Below, one piece after another: positions 29,865-39,948 of a stretch of DNA of 64,000 bases (positions within the stretch are counted from its first letter, which is position 1; each line of letters opens with the position of its first letter). The DNA is taken from positions 781,333 through 845,332 of the forward strand of contig CH003145.1 in assembly GCA_000149265.1 (NCBI GenBank). Direction: 5' to 3'. The position numbers and the translations under genes were made by a program. The notes beneath the pieces were generated by a model. It did no database searches and was not told the DNA's origin. It saw only the letters and a program-made list of their open reading frames with translations. The DNA comes from Ciona savignyi. Its lineage: Eukaryota; Chordata; Ascidiacea; Phlebobranchia; Cionidae.

Positions 29865-31537
29865 GACTGGATGGCATCATCAACAATTTTTAAGATCTGC
29901 AATTTAACAGAGGATTTTAATTTTTTTGGTAACATTTTAACATCACTTGCTATTGAGGAAAAAATGCATCATCCCCATCCGGTAATGTAGAAATTGAATC
30001 TGAGATGATAAAATTGAAATGTATGAATACGTTTATTTGAACATAAGGTTTTTGTTTAACCAAGCTTACCATGATGTCTCTTTTAATATCTTAAATCAAC
30101 TCTTTTCTCCACATCTGTTGATGCGGGTCTTTTTGACCTTTTAGCTGGTGTTGGTGGTGTAGCTGTTTCACCACTGTAATTAACATATTTGATTAAAATT
30201 GGAACTTTCCAATATATTTTTAATTTCATTTCAGTATTTGAATATATACCGGTACGGTTATACGGTACAAAAAAATTGGTATTGGCTAGTGCAAAATGTC
30301 GGTTGATATAGGGCCCACCTGAATTTGGTTGAAGGAGTCCAGCGAAAATGCACCATCGCAGTCAATAACCACCTCTTCCATAGGAACATTGATATTTGAT
30401 GAAGTGCTAAAAAAACTTTATGGTTATAACATAATTAGGCCATGTTGAGTAGTAATCTTCTGGTATAAACGTCAATCTGAGATTGATTAGACAATCATGT
30501 TTATCCCCATGGGTGGGAAAACAAAGGAGTAACTTAACAGAGGCATTGCACTGAGTTGTGTAAAATACATTGATTTTAGTTTTTGTTGAACAGTTTAGTT
30601 CCAAGTATAAACAGGCAATGTTTGTCTGTTAAGTGCGTTACCCAAGAACACAAGCGACTGGCATGGTTGGTTTCGATTCTCGCAACCTTATGTCTGATCC
30701 GTCCCCTTATAGATCCTCCGAACAGTTTAAATCATATTATATACTTTCGATTTTGAATGAAGGGTTCCAAAAATCTCATCCTCTCCATAAGTGACCACAC
30801 CGGAGAGAAGCTGCACCCAGCACCAGACTTTGTTTTATTGGTCTGTGCCACCTTTTCCCTGCGGTATTTGTCCCGCAAGGATCGCCACTTTTTTTGGCAT
30901 TCATCGACTGTAAAAAGAGATTAAGTCCAACCGATACGAGTATCAAATAAGTCCCACCCATAATTGTAAATTGATTCAGCTACCGGTATGTATTTGTTTT
31001 AATTACGATACGCAACACTAAGAAATTTGTGTGAAGCTATACTGTATGAATGTCTGACTGTTGGCTAATTTTTTAAAGACCTTTTTTTCAAATATAATTT
31101 TTTTGTGAAACATGATACTGGTACCTGGTATCTAATTTAGGGGCTTATAAAGTATAATCCTTATCTTCTTGGGTGAATCAAAAACTGACTAAGAGGAAAA
31201 TGTAGTCATAACTAATCAGTAGCCTGGCCTGACCACAAGTGTAGCCTATGGTGTATATGTAGGGTAGGTAGGCCACCCTGTAATTTCTAATTTATGCATG
31301 TCCAAATGTTTAAAAAAAAATTATCTCGGCAGGTAGACTAATGTCCAAATCAGTAACAAAACTGTAATCTTGACTATGCTTTATCTTACGCTAACCAGAT
31401 ATTTTCATTACAAATGAAACGTCTTCCCATGCCCTTTCTCGTAACACTTTGTCGTGGTATGCTGCCTCTCCTTTGTCATATAAATTCCTTCTCTTTTCTA
31501 TCTCATCAATTAAAATTTCGTAAAATGAACCTTCCAT
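29865..31537 (-). pseudogene. MADF/BESS-like DNA-binding protein of the Harbinger element
   Basis: Accessory protein gene, opposite in orientation to the transposase. Supported exons: 31537-31396 (ATG; LIDEIEKRRNLYD then WEDVSFVMKIS), 30907-30745 (VDECQKKWRSLRDKYRRE, then FSPVWSLMERMRFLEPF) and 30406-30319 (acidic, MEEVVIDCDGAF), all phase matched. The first two make a MADF (Myb/SANT-like) domain: conserved tryptophans, the CQKKWRSLRD helix and the final W...M.FL. Two later segments look coding, a Pro/Thr/Lys-rich stretch near 30170-30080 and a BESS-like C-terminal helix near 29950-29865 (MLPKKLKSSVKLQILKIVDD). Neither joins in phase by simple splicing, and a run of T near 29960 appears one base off. 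The gene is therefore probably damaged. In Harbinger elements such proteins help the transposase enter the nucleus and bind the ends. Confidence 0.7.
30490..30720 (-). mobile_element. SINE fragment inside the Harbinger element
   Basis: ATGTTTATCCCCATGGGTGG, GAAAACAAAGGAG, GAGGCATTGCACTGAGTTGT, then GCAATGTTTGTCTGTTAAGT, CCCAAGAACACAAGCGAC and a damaged head. It lies between the second and third exons of the MADF-like gene, so it came after the transposon. Confidence 0.5.
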
Positions 31538-32173
31538 AATATTACTCTACCTATGAACGTACGTTAAAATATTACAAACTTTATAATTATCGGAGAATCA
31601 AGTCTAGGTCTAGATCAAGTCTGATAGCTGCTCAACTTAGTTCATAAATTGCTTGCGAGCGAAACGCTCAGGTGCGTTCCCGCGCGAACCAAACGAAGCG
31701 AGACGAAACGAAACGAGCGTGTAAACGGTAAAATAAAACAAACAAAGAGAGTTATTTCGTTTCACTTCGGCTCGCATCACCACGCATCGTGTAAACCAGC
31801 CTTAAATGTTCTGTCACAGTTATTACTATTTGTGTGGTGTTGCTGTTCCGGTCCACTGCATGTGTTTTATGATAGAATACTTACTTTTATCTGTAAGTTA
31901 GTATTCTATGGTTTTTAATTTGTCTGATAGGGGATTCCCTGGTTTAAAAACTATTCTTTTCTAATTTTTCTTTCGCGCTTAGTTTCAACCTCATAATGAA
32001 ATTCTTGGTAAATATTTTTTTTTAAATCTGATGTATGTATCGGTCGCGTTAACAATTCGGCCACCCGACCGTACATTCTTACCTGACGTATGAAGTAAAC
32101 TAGTTCACTTTCCATGGTGCGTATATGTGTAAAAGTGCGTTAATTTTCAACTGAACACACTGACTTCGTAGAG

Positions 32174-32398
32174 GGGGAAAACTAAAAGAAGGGAAAGAGG
32201 GAAGGCGGGAAGGAGGGAAACTGCACATTAAAATAAAGATTAGAGCTTAAGAGTTAGTTTTAAACATGGGGTTAGAGTTAGGGTTAGTTCTGGGGTTGAT
32301 ATTAGTGTTTAAAGCAGGGTTAAAATTAATTTCCATAGTTTTAGTGAGCAGTTTCCCTCCTTCCCTCCTTCCCGCTTTCCCTCCTTTTAGTGTTGTCC
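32174..32398. mobile_element. Mutator-like MITE with perfect 9-bp target duplication
   Basis: The left end GGGGAAAACTAAAAGAAGGG and the reversed right end GGACAACACTAAAAGGAGGG are inverted repeats. TTCGTAGAG flanks both sides (32165-32173 and 32399-32407). The interior has GGGTTAGTTCTGGGGTTGAT, shared with the element at 5940-6314. The insertion is only 78 bp upstream of the CAMKMT start codon, so it sits in the promoter or 5' UTR. Confidence 0.85.
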
Positions 32399-32476
32399 TT
32401 CGTAGAGGAATCATATTTGGTTTATATTGGTTTTACTGATAAGATCTAAACCTGTTTTCTTTAAAGAAACAGTAGA

Positions 32477-33821
32477 ATGTCTAAGAACAAAGCAAGGTGG
32501 CAGCTTCTAAAAAACGCTGTTGTCGACAAAAAGGTAGCAGGAATTGGAGATTTTGTTTTATCGCAATCAGTCCGAAGCTTTTTCAGTTTTAATCTTTTCG
32601 TCAAAACAAAGTGTAACTGTGTTGGAGAAGGCTGCAATCCAAGAGCAAAAGATAAAACCGATTGCCTTTGGTATGCTTATACATGCGATACACTGCCATA
32701 CAGCAAAGAAATTTGGGTGAGACACCCGGACCAAAGAATCAACTTAAAGGTGAGGTTTGTTGTTCGTTAAAGACTGTAACGTATTATTTTATAGCTGTGG
32801 ACTACCAAATAAAGCAGCACTTGGTACAATAGCAGATGGACAGAACTATTTTAGCAGAATTAGAAATCAGATTTATTAGTGTGTACATTGCACAGTATCC
32901 AATAAATGAATCCTGCATAAAAATACCTGATAATAACAACATGTAGTCCTTTATTAATGTAGCTTAAATTAATACATTGTGGGCTTATCACCATGATACA
33001 ATTTAAGATGTCACAATAAATGGCCAAAAAATTACCTAAAATAAATTATGGAAGTGACACCAGTACCACTTTATATAATACACTATAAGTTCACTAACAA
33101 AACATGATTTTAAATATACATTTATTGCTAGGAAGTTACTTCATTTAACAACACTGGTAATGTATGCATTTGGCCGACTGAAGAAGTCATGGCTTACTAC
33201 TGCATCTCGCATATTGCCAAATTTCACAACAAGTCGATCATAGAACTGGGAGGTGGTAGTTCATCTTTGGCTGGTATGTGTGTCGCTTTTAATTCATGGT
33301 CGACTGAAGTGGTTGTTACTGATGGAAACTCAAAATGTGTTGACACTCTCAATGATGTCATAAAAATGAACAAAGTCAGCAGAAGGAAGGAACTGTCATG
33401 TGGTCCACAGATATCCGCTGTCGAGTTGAGATGGGACCTTCAAAGCAATTTTTCGCAATATCATCATGCATTTGATTTTGTGTTGTGCAGTGATTGTTTG
33501 TTCTTTGATGAATATCGACAATCATTGGTGGATACAATATATTATCTACTAAAACCTGAAGGAACAGCACTAATTTTTGCACCACGAAGAGGGAACACCT
33601 TCAGTTTATTTGTCAAGATATGCAAGGAAAAGTTTAACTATGTAGAACAGCACAACGATTATAGTCAACATATTGTTGATTTGCATGAAGAACAAGGACT
33701 AAAGAACAAATTTTACAATCCTGACCTCCATTTTCCAATTTTACTTGAAATTAAAAATGTGGTTGTTACAGAGGAAGTTATAGATGAGATGCTGGACACA
33801 GCCATTACGACGGACTGTTAA
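32477..33821 (+). CDS. CAMKMT: Calmodulin-lysine N-methyltransferase (CAMKMT)
   Basis: S-adenosylmethionine-dependent enzyme that trimethylates a lysine of calmodulin. Two exons: 32477-32749 and 33132-33821, both phase 0, predicting 320 residues (human 323). The start ATG follows a purine-rich stretch and opens a region matching the family N-terminus (ARWQLLKNAV, SFNLFVKT). Exon 2 begins EVTSFNNTGNVCIWPTEEVM, near-identical to the family signature. The methyltransferase motif I follows (IIELGGGSSSLAGM), then an acidic cofactor-binding turn (VVVTDGN), VELRWDL, FDFVLCSDCLFFDEYR, and the post-core LIFAPRRGNT. All expected motifs are intact. A MITE lies just upstream and the PLPP6-like gene converges 78 bp downstream. 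Confidence 0.95.
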
Positions 33822-33899
33822 GGGCTAAATTTTATTAACTATTTAATGTTGTCACTGTACAATTTGTTGTTGAGTTGATATTATATCCAATATACAGTT

Positions 33900-34473
33900 T
33901 TAAGCATATATATAGCCTATGAATTCGTAGGAAATCCAAAACTGTTCGACTAGGTTGCACTGTATACATCCTATAATGATTCCACATAGGACATCAAAAA
34001 CATAGTGTCTCCCAAGTAAAATACGCGATATACATACAGACAATGCCCAAATGATCAAAAAAAAGTTATAAAACATGGTTAATTGCAAGTGATGTAAGAG
34101 AAATAATGCCACCATTGTTGCCCGTGTAGCATGGCCGGAGGGAAAAGAAAATAAATCAAGTGAAACTGTTGCAAGCATATCTTGCTGGTTATAGTTAGGT
34201 CTCGGCCGTCGTACCACTCCTTTTACAGTGGCTACCATTAACAAATCTAGTACCAATGCAAAAAGTAAGTTTAGATATACTTCTTTAAGTTGATTATTGG
34301 TTATTATGATTGTGATGATGGACCCAATTAACCATGGAATGCCATGTCCAGATAGTTCCAAAAGCATCATAATGTTTCGCATTTTTCCACCACCTGAATA
34401 AACAGCCAACATTTTTGACATGTTGAAGTCCACATCTTTCAGTAGTTTAAGGTGTCCAGTGTTTGTGGGTTTG
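33900..34473 (-). CDS. PLPP6: PLPP6-type PAP2 phosphatase, 3' coding exon
   Basis: Membrane PAP2-superfamily enzyme that dephosphorylates isoprenoid diphosphates such as presqualene or farnesyl diphosphate, in ER or nuclear-envelope membranes (role by homology). One exon of 191 codons including the stop; it starts at an acceptor (TTGCAG) in phase 2. The three phosphatase motifs are intact: KGVVRRPRPN, FSFPSGHATRA and SRILLGRHYVFDV. The segment LLELSGHGIPWLIGS and several hydrophobic helices match PLPP6. The human protein has 295 residues, so an upstream exon of about 100 codons is expected beyond 34473 but was not found. A shorter start at the ATG at 34421 is possible if the acceptor is used for trans-splicing, but residues before it also align with the family. 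Converges on CAMKMT with a very short spacer. Confidence 0.88.
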
Positions 34474-35455
34474 CTGCAATAAAAAGAAATTTTAGTAAAT
34501 AATTATTGAAATCCTTATAGACCACTACAATGTTTTTGTCTATAAAGGAGTGTGCACAACAGGTCATTCTTGTTCTGTATTTGTTGCTTATGCTGTAAAA
34601 GACAATCAACATGTGAACTAGATATTTTAACCTTTCTCAACATTGTCTTTCTGTAAGGTTAGAAACATTCTGGAATATTGATTTACGAACATATATTAAA
34701 AGGAGATAAAGAAAGACTAAAAAAATTAACTAATACGAATATTTAAATTGGAACTTTAAACATACTCAAAGAAGACATAGGCTACCTTTTTAAGTATAAA
34801 ATACAACATTTTTAAAGGAGTCAGACTACCTCTTTGATAATAATAATTTAAATTACAGACTTAATATATATCTATTTACTTAGTATGGAGCTAAACATTT
34901 AATATTTCCCTACACTTACAAGTTGGAAGATATCACAGAATATTTTTTCTAAAACATGGCAAATAATATAAAGTACAACTCTTAGTTGCCTAGTAGTATG
35001 TGATGCCGGTATAAGACGTATGGCAATGGCATGCATCAGAACCATCTAATGGCTCTCCCATGTATCAGTAAAATACCAAGATTGGTGCTTTTGTACCTTA
35101 AATGTTTATTTACAGGTTGTGACTAATCTTTTCGCCCCTTGCAGTACTTTATATATTTCCTACCAGTGGGAATGTAAACTCTGAAGTTAAATCAAGTAGT
35201 AATTAAAAATGAGAAAACCATCTTGGATAAAGGTATAGCATAGGATGTACATAATTAAATATTATGAATAAGACCAAAATCATAAATCAAATATTTTAAA
35301 TAAGAAAAATAGTGATAAAATAAACGATTGTAAGAGTTGCTTAATTAACATCTCAGCTCACCAAAAATACCACATAATAAGATAATTTGTTTTTATATGT
35401 CAAAAATATATATAAATATTCTACGGTAAAGACATTATCGTAAAGTTGTTGTTTT
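34474..35455. other. AT-rich sequence upstream of the PLPP6 exon
   Basis: Expected to hold the missing 5' exon(s) or promoter of the PLPP6-like gene. No convincing exon with the needed phase-2 donor was seen on the minus strand. Confidence 0.35.
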
Positions 35456-35809
35456 TTGAAAATCTTAAGCAAAACCCACATTTTTTTATTCACAGTGGGT
35501 TCAGATAGATTTCTATGTCTCATATTGCACTGGACGGTTCTCCCGAATTTGCGTCTTCACCGGCATAAATGCATAAATGAGCAACTTGCAAAGCAAAATA
35601 AACAAGATAAAGTACTTTACCCCGAGGTACGAAGGGAGTATTTAGAAATAAACTACAAAATGTCAACTAGAATATTTGTAAAACACTATTATCAGCCGAA
35701 GTTCCAAGCAATTCAAGTTAATCAAACCACGAAAGAGATAATTCGCGATAATCTCCCATTTACTATGCAAACGACGAGTCGACATCGGTTGTCTGCATTC
35801 GTCCGACCG
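35456..35809 (+). CDS. Orphan coding-like exon ending at a GTAAGT donor
   Basis: An open frame running to CGACCG/GTAAGT at 35809 (phase 0). It looks like real protein, with balanced composition and segments such as YPEVRREYLEINYK, FVKHYYQPKFQAIQ and TMQTTSRHRLSAFVRP. The true start is uncertain: an acceptor-like TTATTCACAG lies near 35495 and an internal ATG near 35660. It ends in the same phase as the first exon of the downstream TPR gene and shares a loose Y-x-PKF-x-A motif with it. It may thus be an alternative first exon of that gene or the remnant of a duplicate. No family was recognised. Confidence 0.4.
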
Positions 35810-35827
35810 GTAAGTCTGATGGTTTAG

Positions 35828-36095
35828 TTTTAGTGCGACGCCTTTCAACCGAAAGGTTAAAGTTTCTAATCTGGTCGCTAGCTAGCCTGTTGTGTCCCTG
35901 GGCAAGGCATTTAACGAAGATTGCCTCAGCCGAGCGGATTATTGGGTTCTACTAAATTTAAGGAACGTGTTAATCATCCACAATCCACTGCAATATCTCC
36001 GGTAACGAAGTTATCTGACGATTGCCTGTGTGTCAACCCCCTTGGTTTTCCCATTCACGAAGATAAACATGAATGAATATCCTATCCGATTTCAC
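35828..36095 (+). mobile_element. 5'-truncated SINE, plus orientation
   Basis: Starts within the head (TAGTGCGACGCCTTTCAACC), then CTAGCTAGCCTGTTGTGTCC, GGCAAGGCATTTAACG, ATTGGGTTCTACTAAATTTA, CCCCCTTGGTTTTCCCATTC and ATATCCTATCCGA. It begins about 19 bp after the donor of the orphan exon. Confidence 0.7.
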
Positions 36096-36289
36096 TTCTA
36101 ACAACATTTATTGTTCGTGATAAAAACCATGTATTGCATTCTTCTTAATAACGAATCCCTAATAAAGGATTTGCGGAAAATCGGCTCAAGATGGGTATAT
36201 ATATATGGTTTTTATTTCTATTTTGTTCAGCTCTTTTGTTAAGAAATTTTCTTTTTAATCGTATTGGTAAAGGCTGTATACAGGTAGGA

Positions 36290-36868
36290 TATAGGGGGAG
36301 GATATTCCTGTTTTATTCCCGTAAATGGGAAAACCAAGGGGGTTAACACACGGGCAATTGTCAGATCACCTTTAGTCCGGCCGGTTGGTCTAGCGGTTAA
36401 GAGCGTCGCCTTTCAACCGAAAGGTTGCAGGTGCGAAACTGGTCGCTATATAGCTAGTCGGTTATGTCCTTGTGCAAGGCACTTTACAGACATTGCTTAA
36501 ACCCAGCGGATTAATGGGTTCTACCAAATTGAAGAAACGTGTCTATCATATACAACACACTGCAATAGCTCCGGTAACCCGACGATAGGCGCGAATGGTA
36601 ACCCCCTTGGTTTTCCCATTCACGGGGATAAAGATGAATATCATATCCTACTCCGCGCCCACCGTCGGGTACCAGAGCTATTTCAGTGTGTTGTATAATG
36701 ATAGACGCTTTTCTTTAATTTGGTAGAACTCATTAATCCGCTGGGTTCAGGCAATGTCCATAAAGTGCCTGGTCCAAGGACACAACCGACCAGCAAGAGA
36801 CCAGTTTCGTACCTGCAACCTTTCGATTGAAAGGCAACGCACTTAACCCCCAGACAGACCGACCGGAC
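36290..36868 (-). mobile_element. Outer SINE, minus orientation, interrupted by another SINE
   Basis: Tail part 36290-36371 (GGAGGATATTCCTGTTTTAT, AAACCAAGGGGGTTAACACA, GTCAGATCACCT) continues in register at about 36653-36868 (CGCGCCCACCGTCGGGTACC, TTTGGTAGAACTCATTAATC, GGTCCAAGGACACAACCGAC, head ending CAGACCGACCGGAC). The middle is a complete plus-oriented SINE. Confidence 0.8.
36372..36652 (+). mobile_element. Inner SINE, plus orientation, inserted into an older SINE
   Basis: TAGTCCGGCCGGTTGGTCTA head, A-box-like TGGTCTAGCGG, B-box-like GGTGCGAAACT, core TGTGCAAGGCACTTTACAGA, GGTTTTCCCATTCACGGGGA and tail ATATCATATCCTACTC. It interrupts the outer copy between GATCACCT and CGCGCCCACC, which are adjacent in other copies. 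Confidence 0.82.
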
Positions 36869-36869
36869 A

Positions 36870-37638
36870 AGGTATTTCATATACGTGCTAACTATTTTTT
36901 TCAGACAATAAGCCACCGTATATTTGCATAACAATCAGATTAGATTAGCACATTGTGAAAATCGTCTGACCAGATTTAAAGATTTAGTGTCAGAATATGC
37001 AACAAGTATAAACTTATTTCCACTTATTTCAAACTGTTTTCAGTAAGCCAAGGTTATACAGAATATACAAAAAGTTTTACAATCCTATAAAAATATTTAA
37101 GTAATAAAAATTAAATATAAATATGGCCAATATTTTTAAATTTTAATTTCATACGAGTTCACGCTAAAGTATTCTATTCAGCCGTCAAAGTCTACTTAAA
37201 TAAATTTTGTAACTATAGCTACTGCAATAAACATATAAGATAATACAAAATAACATGGTCCAGGCAGACTTCCTTTGTTATTTCCACCAACAAATGATAT
37301 TTGATATGTTTTATTTTACATCTGAGGTGTGTAACCTTGTGTGTGCCCCCGTGAGAAGTGTACAAAGTTACAACAAGACGTACCACAAACCATTAGAATT
37401 GTTTACAAGTTGAACTGGATATAGTTTAGAAAAGTTGTCAAAATTTAGTTAAAATAATCAATGCTTCTGTGTCTACAGCCAAGTTAGGTCGAAAATGTGT
37501 TTTGATGTGGCTTATGGTGTTATTTTAACGTTGACTTAAACGGCTATTTCAATATGTTTTCCATCAGAAACCTGTTGTGTTTGTTGCCTATGTATTAATA
37601 TTTGTGCAACGTTATAAGACAAAGTATAGGTATTTTAC
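36870..37638. other. Spacer upstream of the TPR gene
   Basis: AT-rich, no coding or repeat feature recognised. Probably contains the promoter and 5' UTR of the gene that starts at 37639. Confidence 0.35.
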
Positions 37639-39948
37639 ATGGAGGGGAGTAATGTACTTTTGTACCGAAGGGAATACAGTCCAACTCCAAAGTTTAACGC
37701 TACTAATTTTAGTAAATATAATGATTCCTTGATGACTAAAGTCGAATATGGTACAACAGAGGTAAATGTTTTTTTTTCTAATTATTATTGATTGATATAA
37801 ATGTTATAGGTTTACCGAGTAAACACGTTTTTTCCGTATAAATATAATAGCATATACGTGTATCGTATTGACATAATGTTAATGTGCTGTTCTTAAAACT
37901 TCTAAATTCATATTGTTGGAATTCCCCAACGTAATATCAACATGATTGATAGTGTTACAGTAATCTTCTCTGGTAAAAAATGTTATGTATTGGCATGGAA
38001 TAACGTTAATACTTTACTGGTATATGGTTCTCACTCAAACTATTTAATACACGTCACACTAAAACAAATTAAAACATGTTGGGCGATTTTATAAACATGG
38101 CTAGTTTTTAATCACGGAAACTTCCACATGCAGCGTAAAATAAATTAACGGTATTATAAATTTAGCTAAGATATTTTTAAAGTTTGTTTATTTGTGTAAA
38201 ATTCTGATTCGTTGGATTAAAGCACAGTTTGGTAAGAATGTGTTTTTATATTGTTTATTATCATTGTGTAAAAATGGTAAATGTTTTATTGATTCCCGAA
38301 GTAGCTTCAGCGAAGGGCAGGGTAATAGCCCACCGATCAAGATGATTCTTGTTATATTTTTTAACCAGATTATTTAAATTCGACCCCTTGAGACAATTTT
38401 TTACATTTAAGCGAAACTAAACGATTTCCTGGTAAGCCATAAATGATTTTCTGAAGATATGTTTTTCTCTATGTGAGTATAGGTTGTGCTAACCTTTCGG
38501 CCATACATATGCTTAGACTTTTTTACCCGGTCTAAGTTTTAAAACAATGGGGGTATTCATTACTAAGACCGCCCTTTAAATAGGTATATAAATTGATCGA
38601 ATTATTTATTCGACCACACTTTTCATTTTCTTACAATAATTGATGCAATTTAACTGTTTAAACCACTGCTGTTTTGGCGTTTTTTTCATTTTTTTCCGAA
38701 TTTTTATCAAAGTTCATGCTTCGTGTTTTCATCATGGGGGCAAAAAATAAACTAAACTATACTACATGCAGAGTAAAAATGCGCAGAATGGCGAATGCCG
38801 CTGGCGTTACTTCAAAATCAAGAAGGACATCCCGAGTCTATTCGTTACTTTATTCGAAAATAAACGGTTAATCGAAAGTTTGGAGCAGGCCTGCATAACA
38901 TACTGTCACGGATACATGGACGCTGGTGAGGCGTATTACAACAATGCAATGGCAGAAGCAAGGAAGCAACTGTCGAATCCAAGGTCTGATAGCGCTGAGG
39001 CGTTGGACAGGTGATATAAGTTTTTTTAAATAATGTTACAAGTTAAAACTAATAATTGACAAAATATAAAGTAAAGTAACATCTGTAAGAAAAGGTCAAC
39101 TTAATGAATAAATCGTACAACAAAATAAACAACATCGGCGCCTTTGATCAAGTCATTTCAGACACAATTGTATAGGTGGCTTCTCTTGCCACATATCCTA
39201 TTGGTTATACATTATTCCCAAACAAATATATACTTTTCTTATACAAATATTTAATGAATACTTCACGTTTCAATGTCTACAGATTGGGGGGTGTATCTGT
39301 ATTGAACAAAAAAAATTTCCTAAAGCAATAACTTGTTTTTGAGTACTCACTGCACATGCGGAAGCTGGTATATGGTAAGTACGACGACCACACGAAGATA
39401 TTACAATCTTTAACTTACCTTGGGACAGCATGGTACCTTTGCGAACATTACGACAGGTTAGTAAGCATTCTATACGTAAGTTAAAAGTGTGGTTTTGGAT
39501 AACAAAATTATCTTATGAGTATCGATTCAAAGGTTTTTATAGAACACTTTGAAAATATATTAGTATGGTCTTAATGCAGTTTCTCGACTTTTAAGGTGGC
39601 AAAAGATAACTTTATTAAAAATAAAGTTATCTTTTTCCACCTTAAATATATATTTTTTAAGGATTTATGGATAATAATTAAAATAGGATGATCGGTGAAC
39701 TGTTAAGTGACTAATCCCAATACTTTGACAGGGCTATAACTGTCTTCGAAAAATCATTAGAAATGGCCCGGTCATTGGATCATGGCGAACACGAGGCATT
39801 GATCCTTCAAAACCTTGGGATTTGCTGGGAAGAACTTCGCGAACACCATACTGCGCTGACATGCTATGATAAAGCGAAGCGCATTAGGCGGAAAATCGTT
39901 AAAGAAAAGTTCTACGTCGGATCGCACATCAAACCCGCCTTGTTTTGA
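37639..39948 (+). CDS. Tetratricopeptide-repeat protein with a disrupted third exon
   Basis: Four exons on the plus strand: 37639-37761 (ATG), 38772-39010, 39283-39456 and 39732-39948 with the stop. Phases agree at all junctions (0, 2, 2). The last two exons encode kinesin-light-chain-like TPR helices: LGTAWYLCEHYDRAITVFEK and LGICWEELREHHTALTCYDK, with the preceding YSLHMRKLVYGKYDDHTK. Exon 2 has helical segments (DAGEAYYNNAMAEARKQL). The third exon, in the frame demanded by both neighbours, contains a TAA at 39329-39331. The neighbouring frame reads KAITCF there, the expected TPR helix, and is bounded by homopolymer runs of A (39308-39315) and T (39336-39340). Two compensating single-base errors, or real lesions, would explain this. 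Cellular role unknown; the family of TPR protein was not identified. Confidence 0.65.
39590..39646. repeat. Near-perfect hairpin in the TPR gene intron 3
   Basis: TTTAAGGTGGCAAAAGATAA leads into an A/T-rich loop and is followed by its reverse complement with one mismatch (C against A in the stem). The two arms are about 27 nt each. In RNA it would fold into a long hairpin. It may be a minimal inverted-repeat element; no flanking duplication was seen. Confidence 0.6.

Larger units (their letters stand above)
28118..31802. mobile_element. PIF/Harbinger DNA transposon, nearly complete
   Basis: Terminal inverted repeats begin AGGCTGGTTTACACGATGCG on the left; the right end (31780-31802) is the reverse complement, 23 bp matching. 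TAA lies immediately outside both ends (28115-28117 and 31803-31805), the 3-bp TWA duplication typical of PIF/Harbinger. Subterminal regions are rich in GCGAGACG and AAACGAAACG motifs. Inside are a DDE transposase gene on the plus strand and a MADF/BESS-like DNA-binding gene on the minus strand, the usual two-gene Harbinger design. A SINE fragment sits in an intron of the second gene. Length 3685 bp. Confidence 0.93.

Noticed and set aside
31649..31918. Open frame with KRSETKRNE-type repeats
   Set aside because: It lies over the subterminal repeats and right inverted repeat of the Harbinger transposon and continues past its end.
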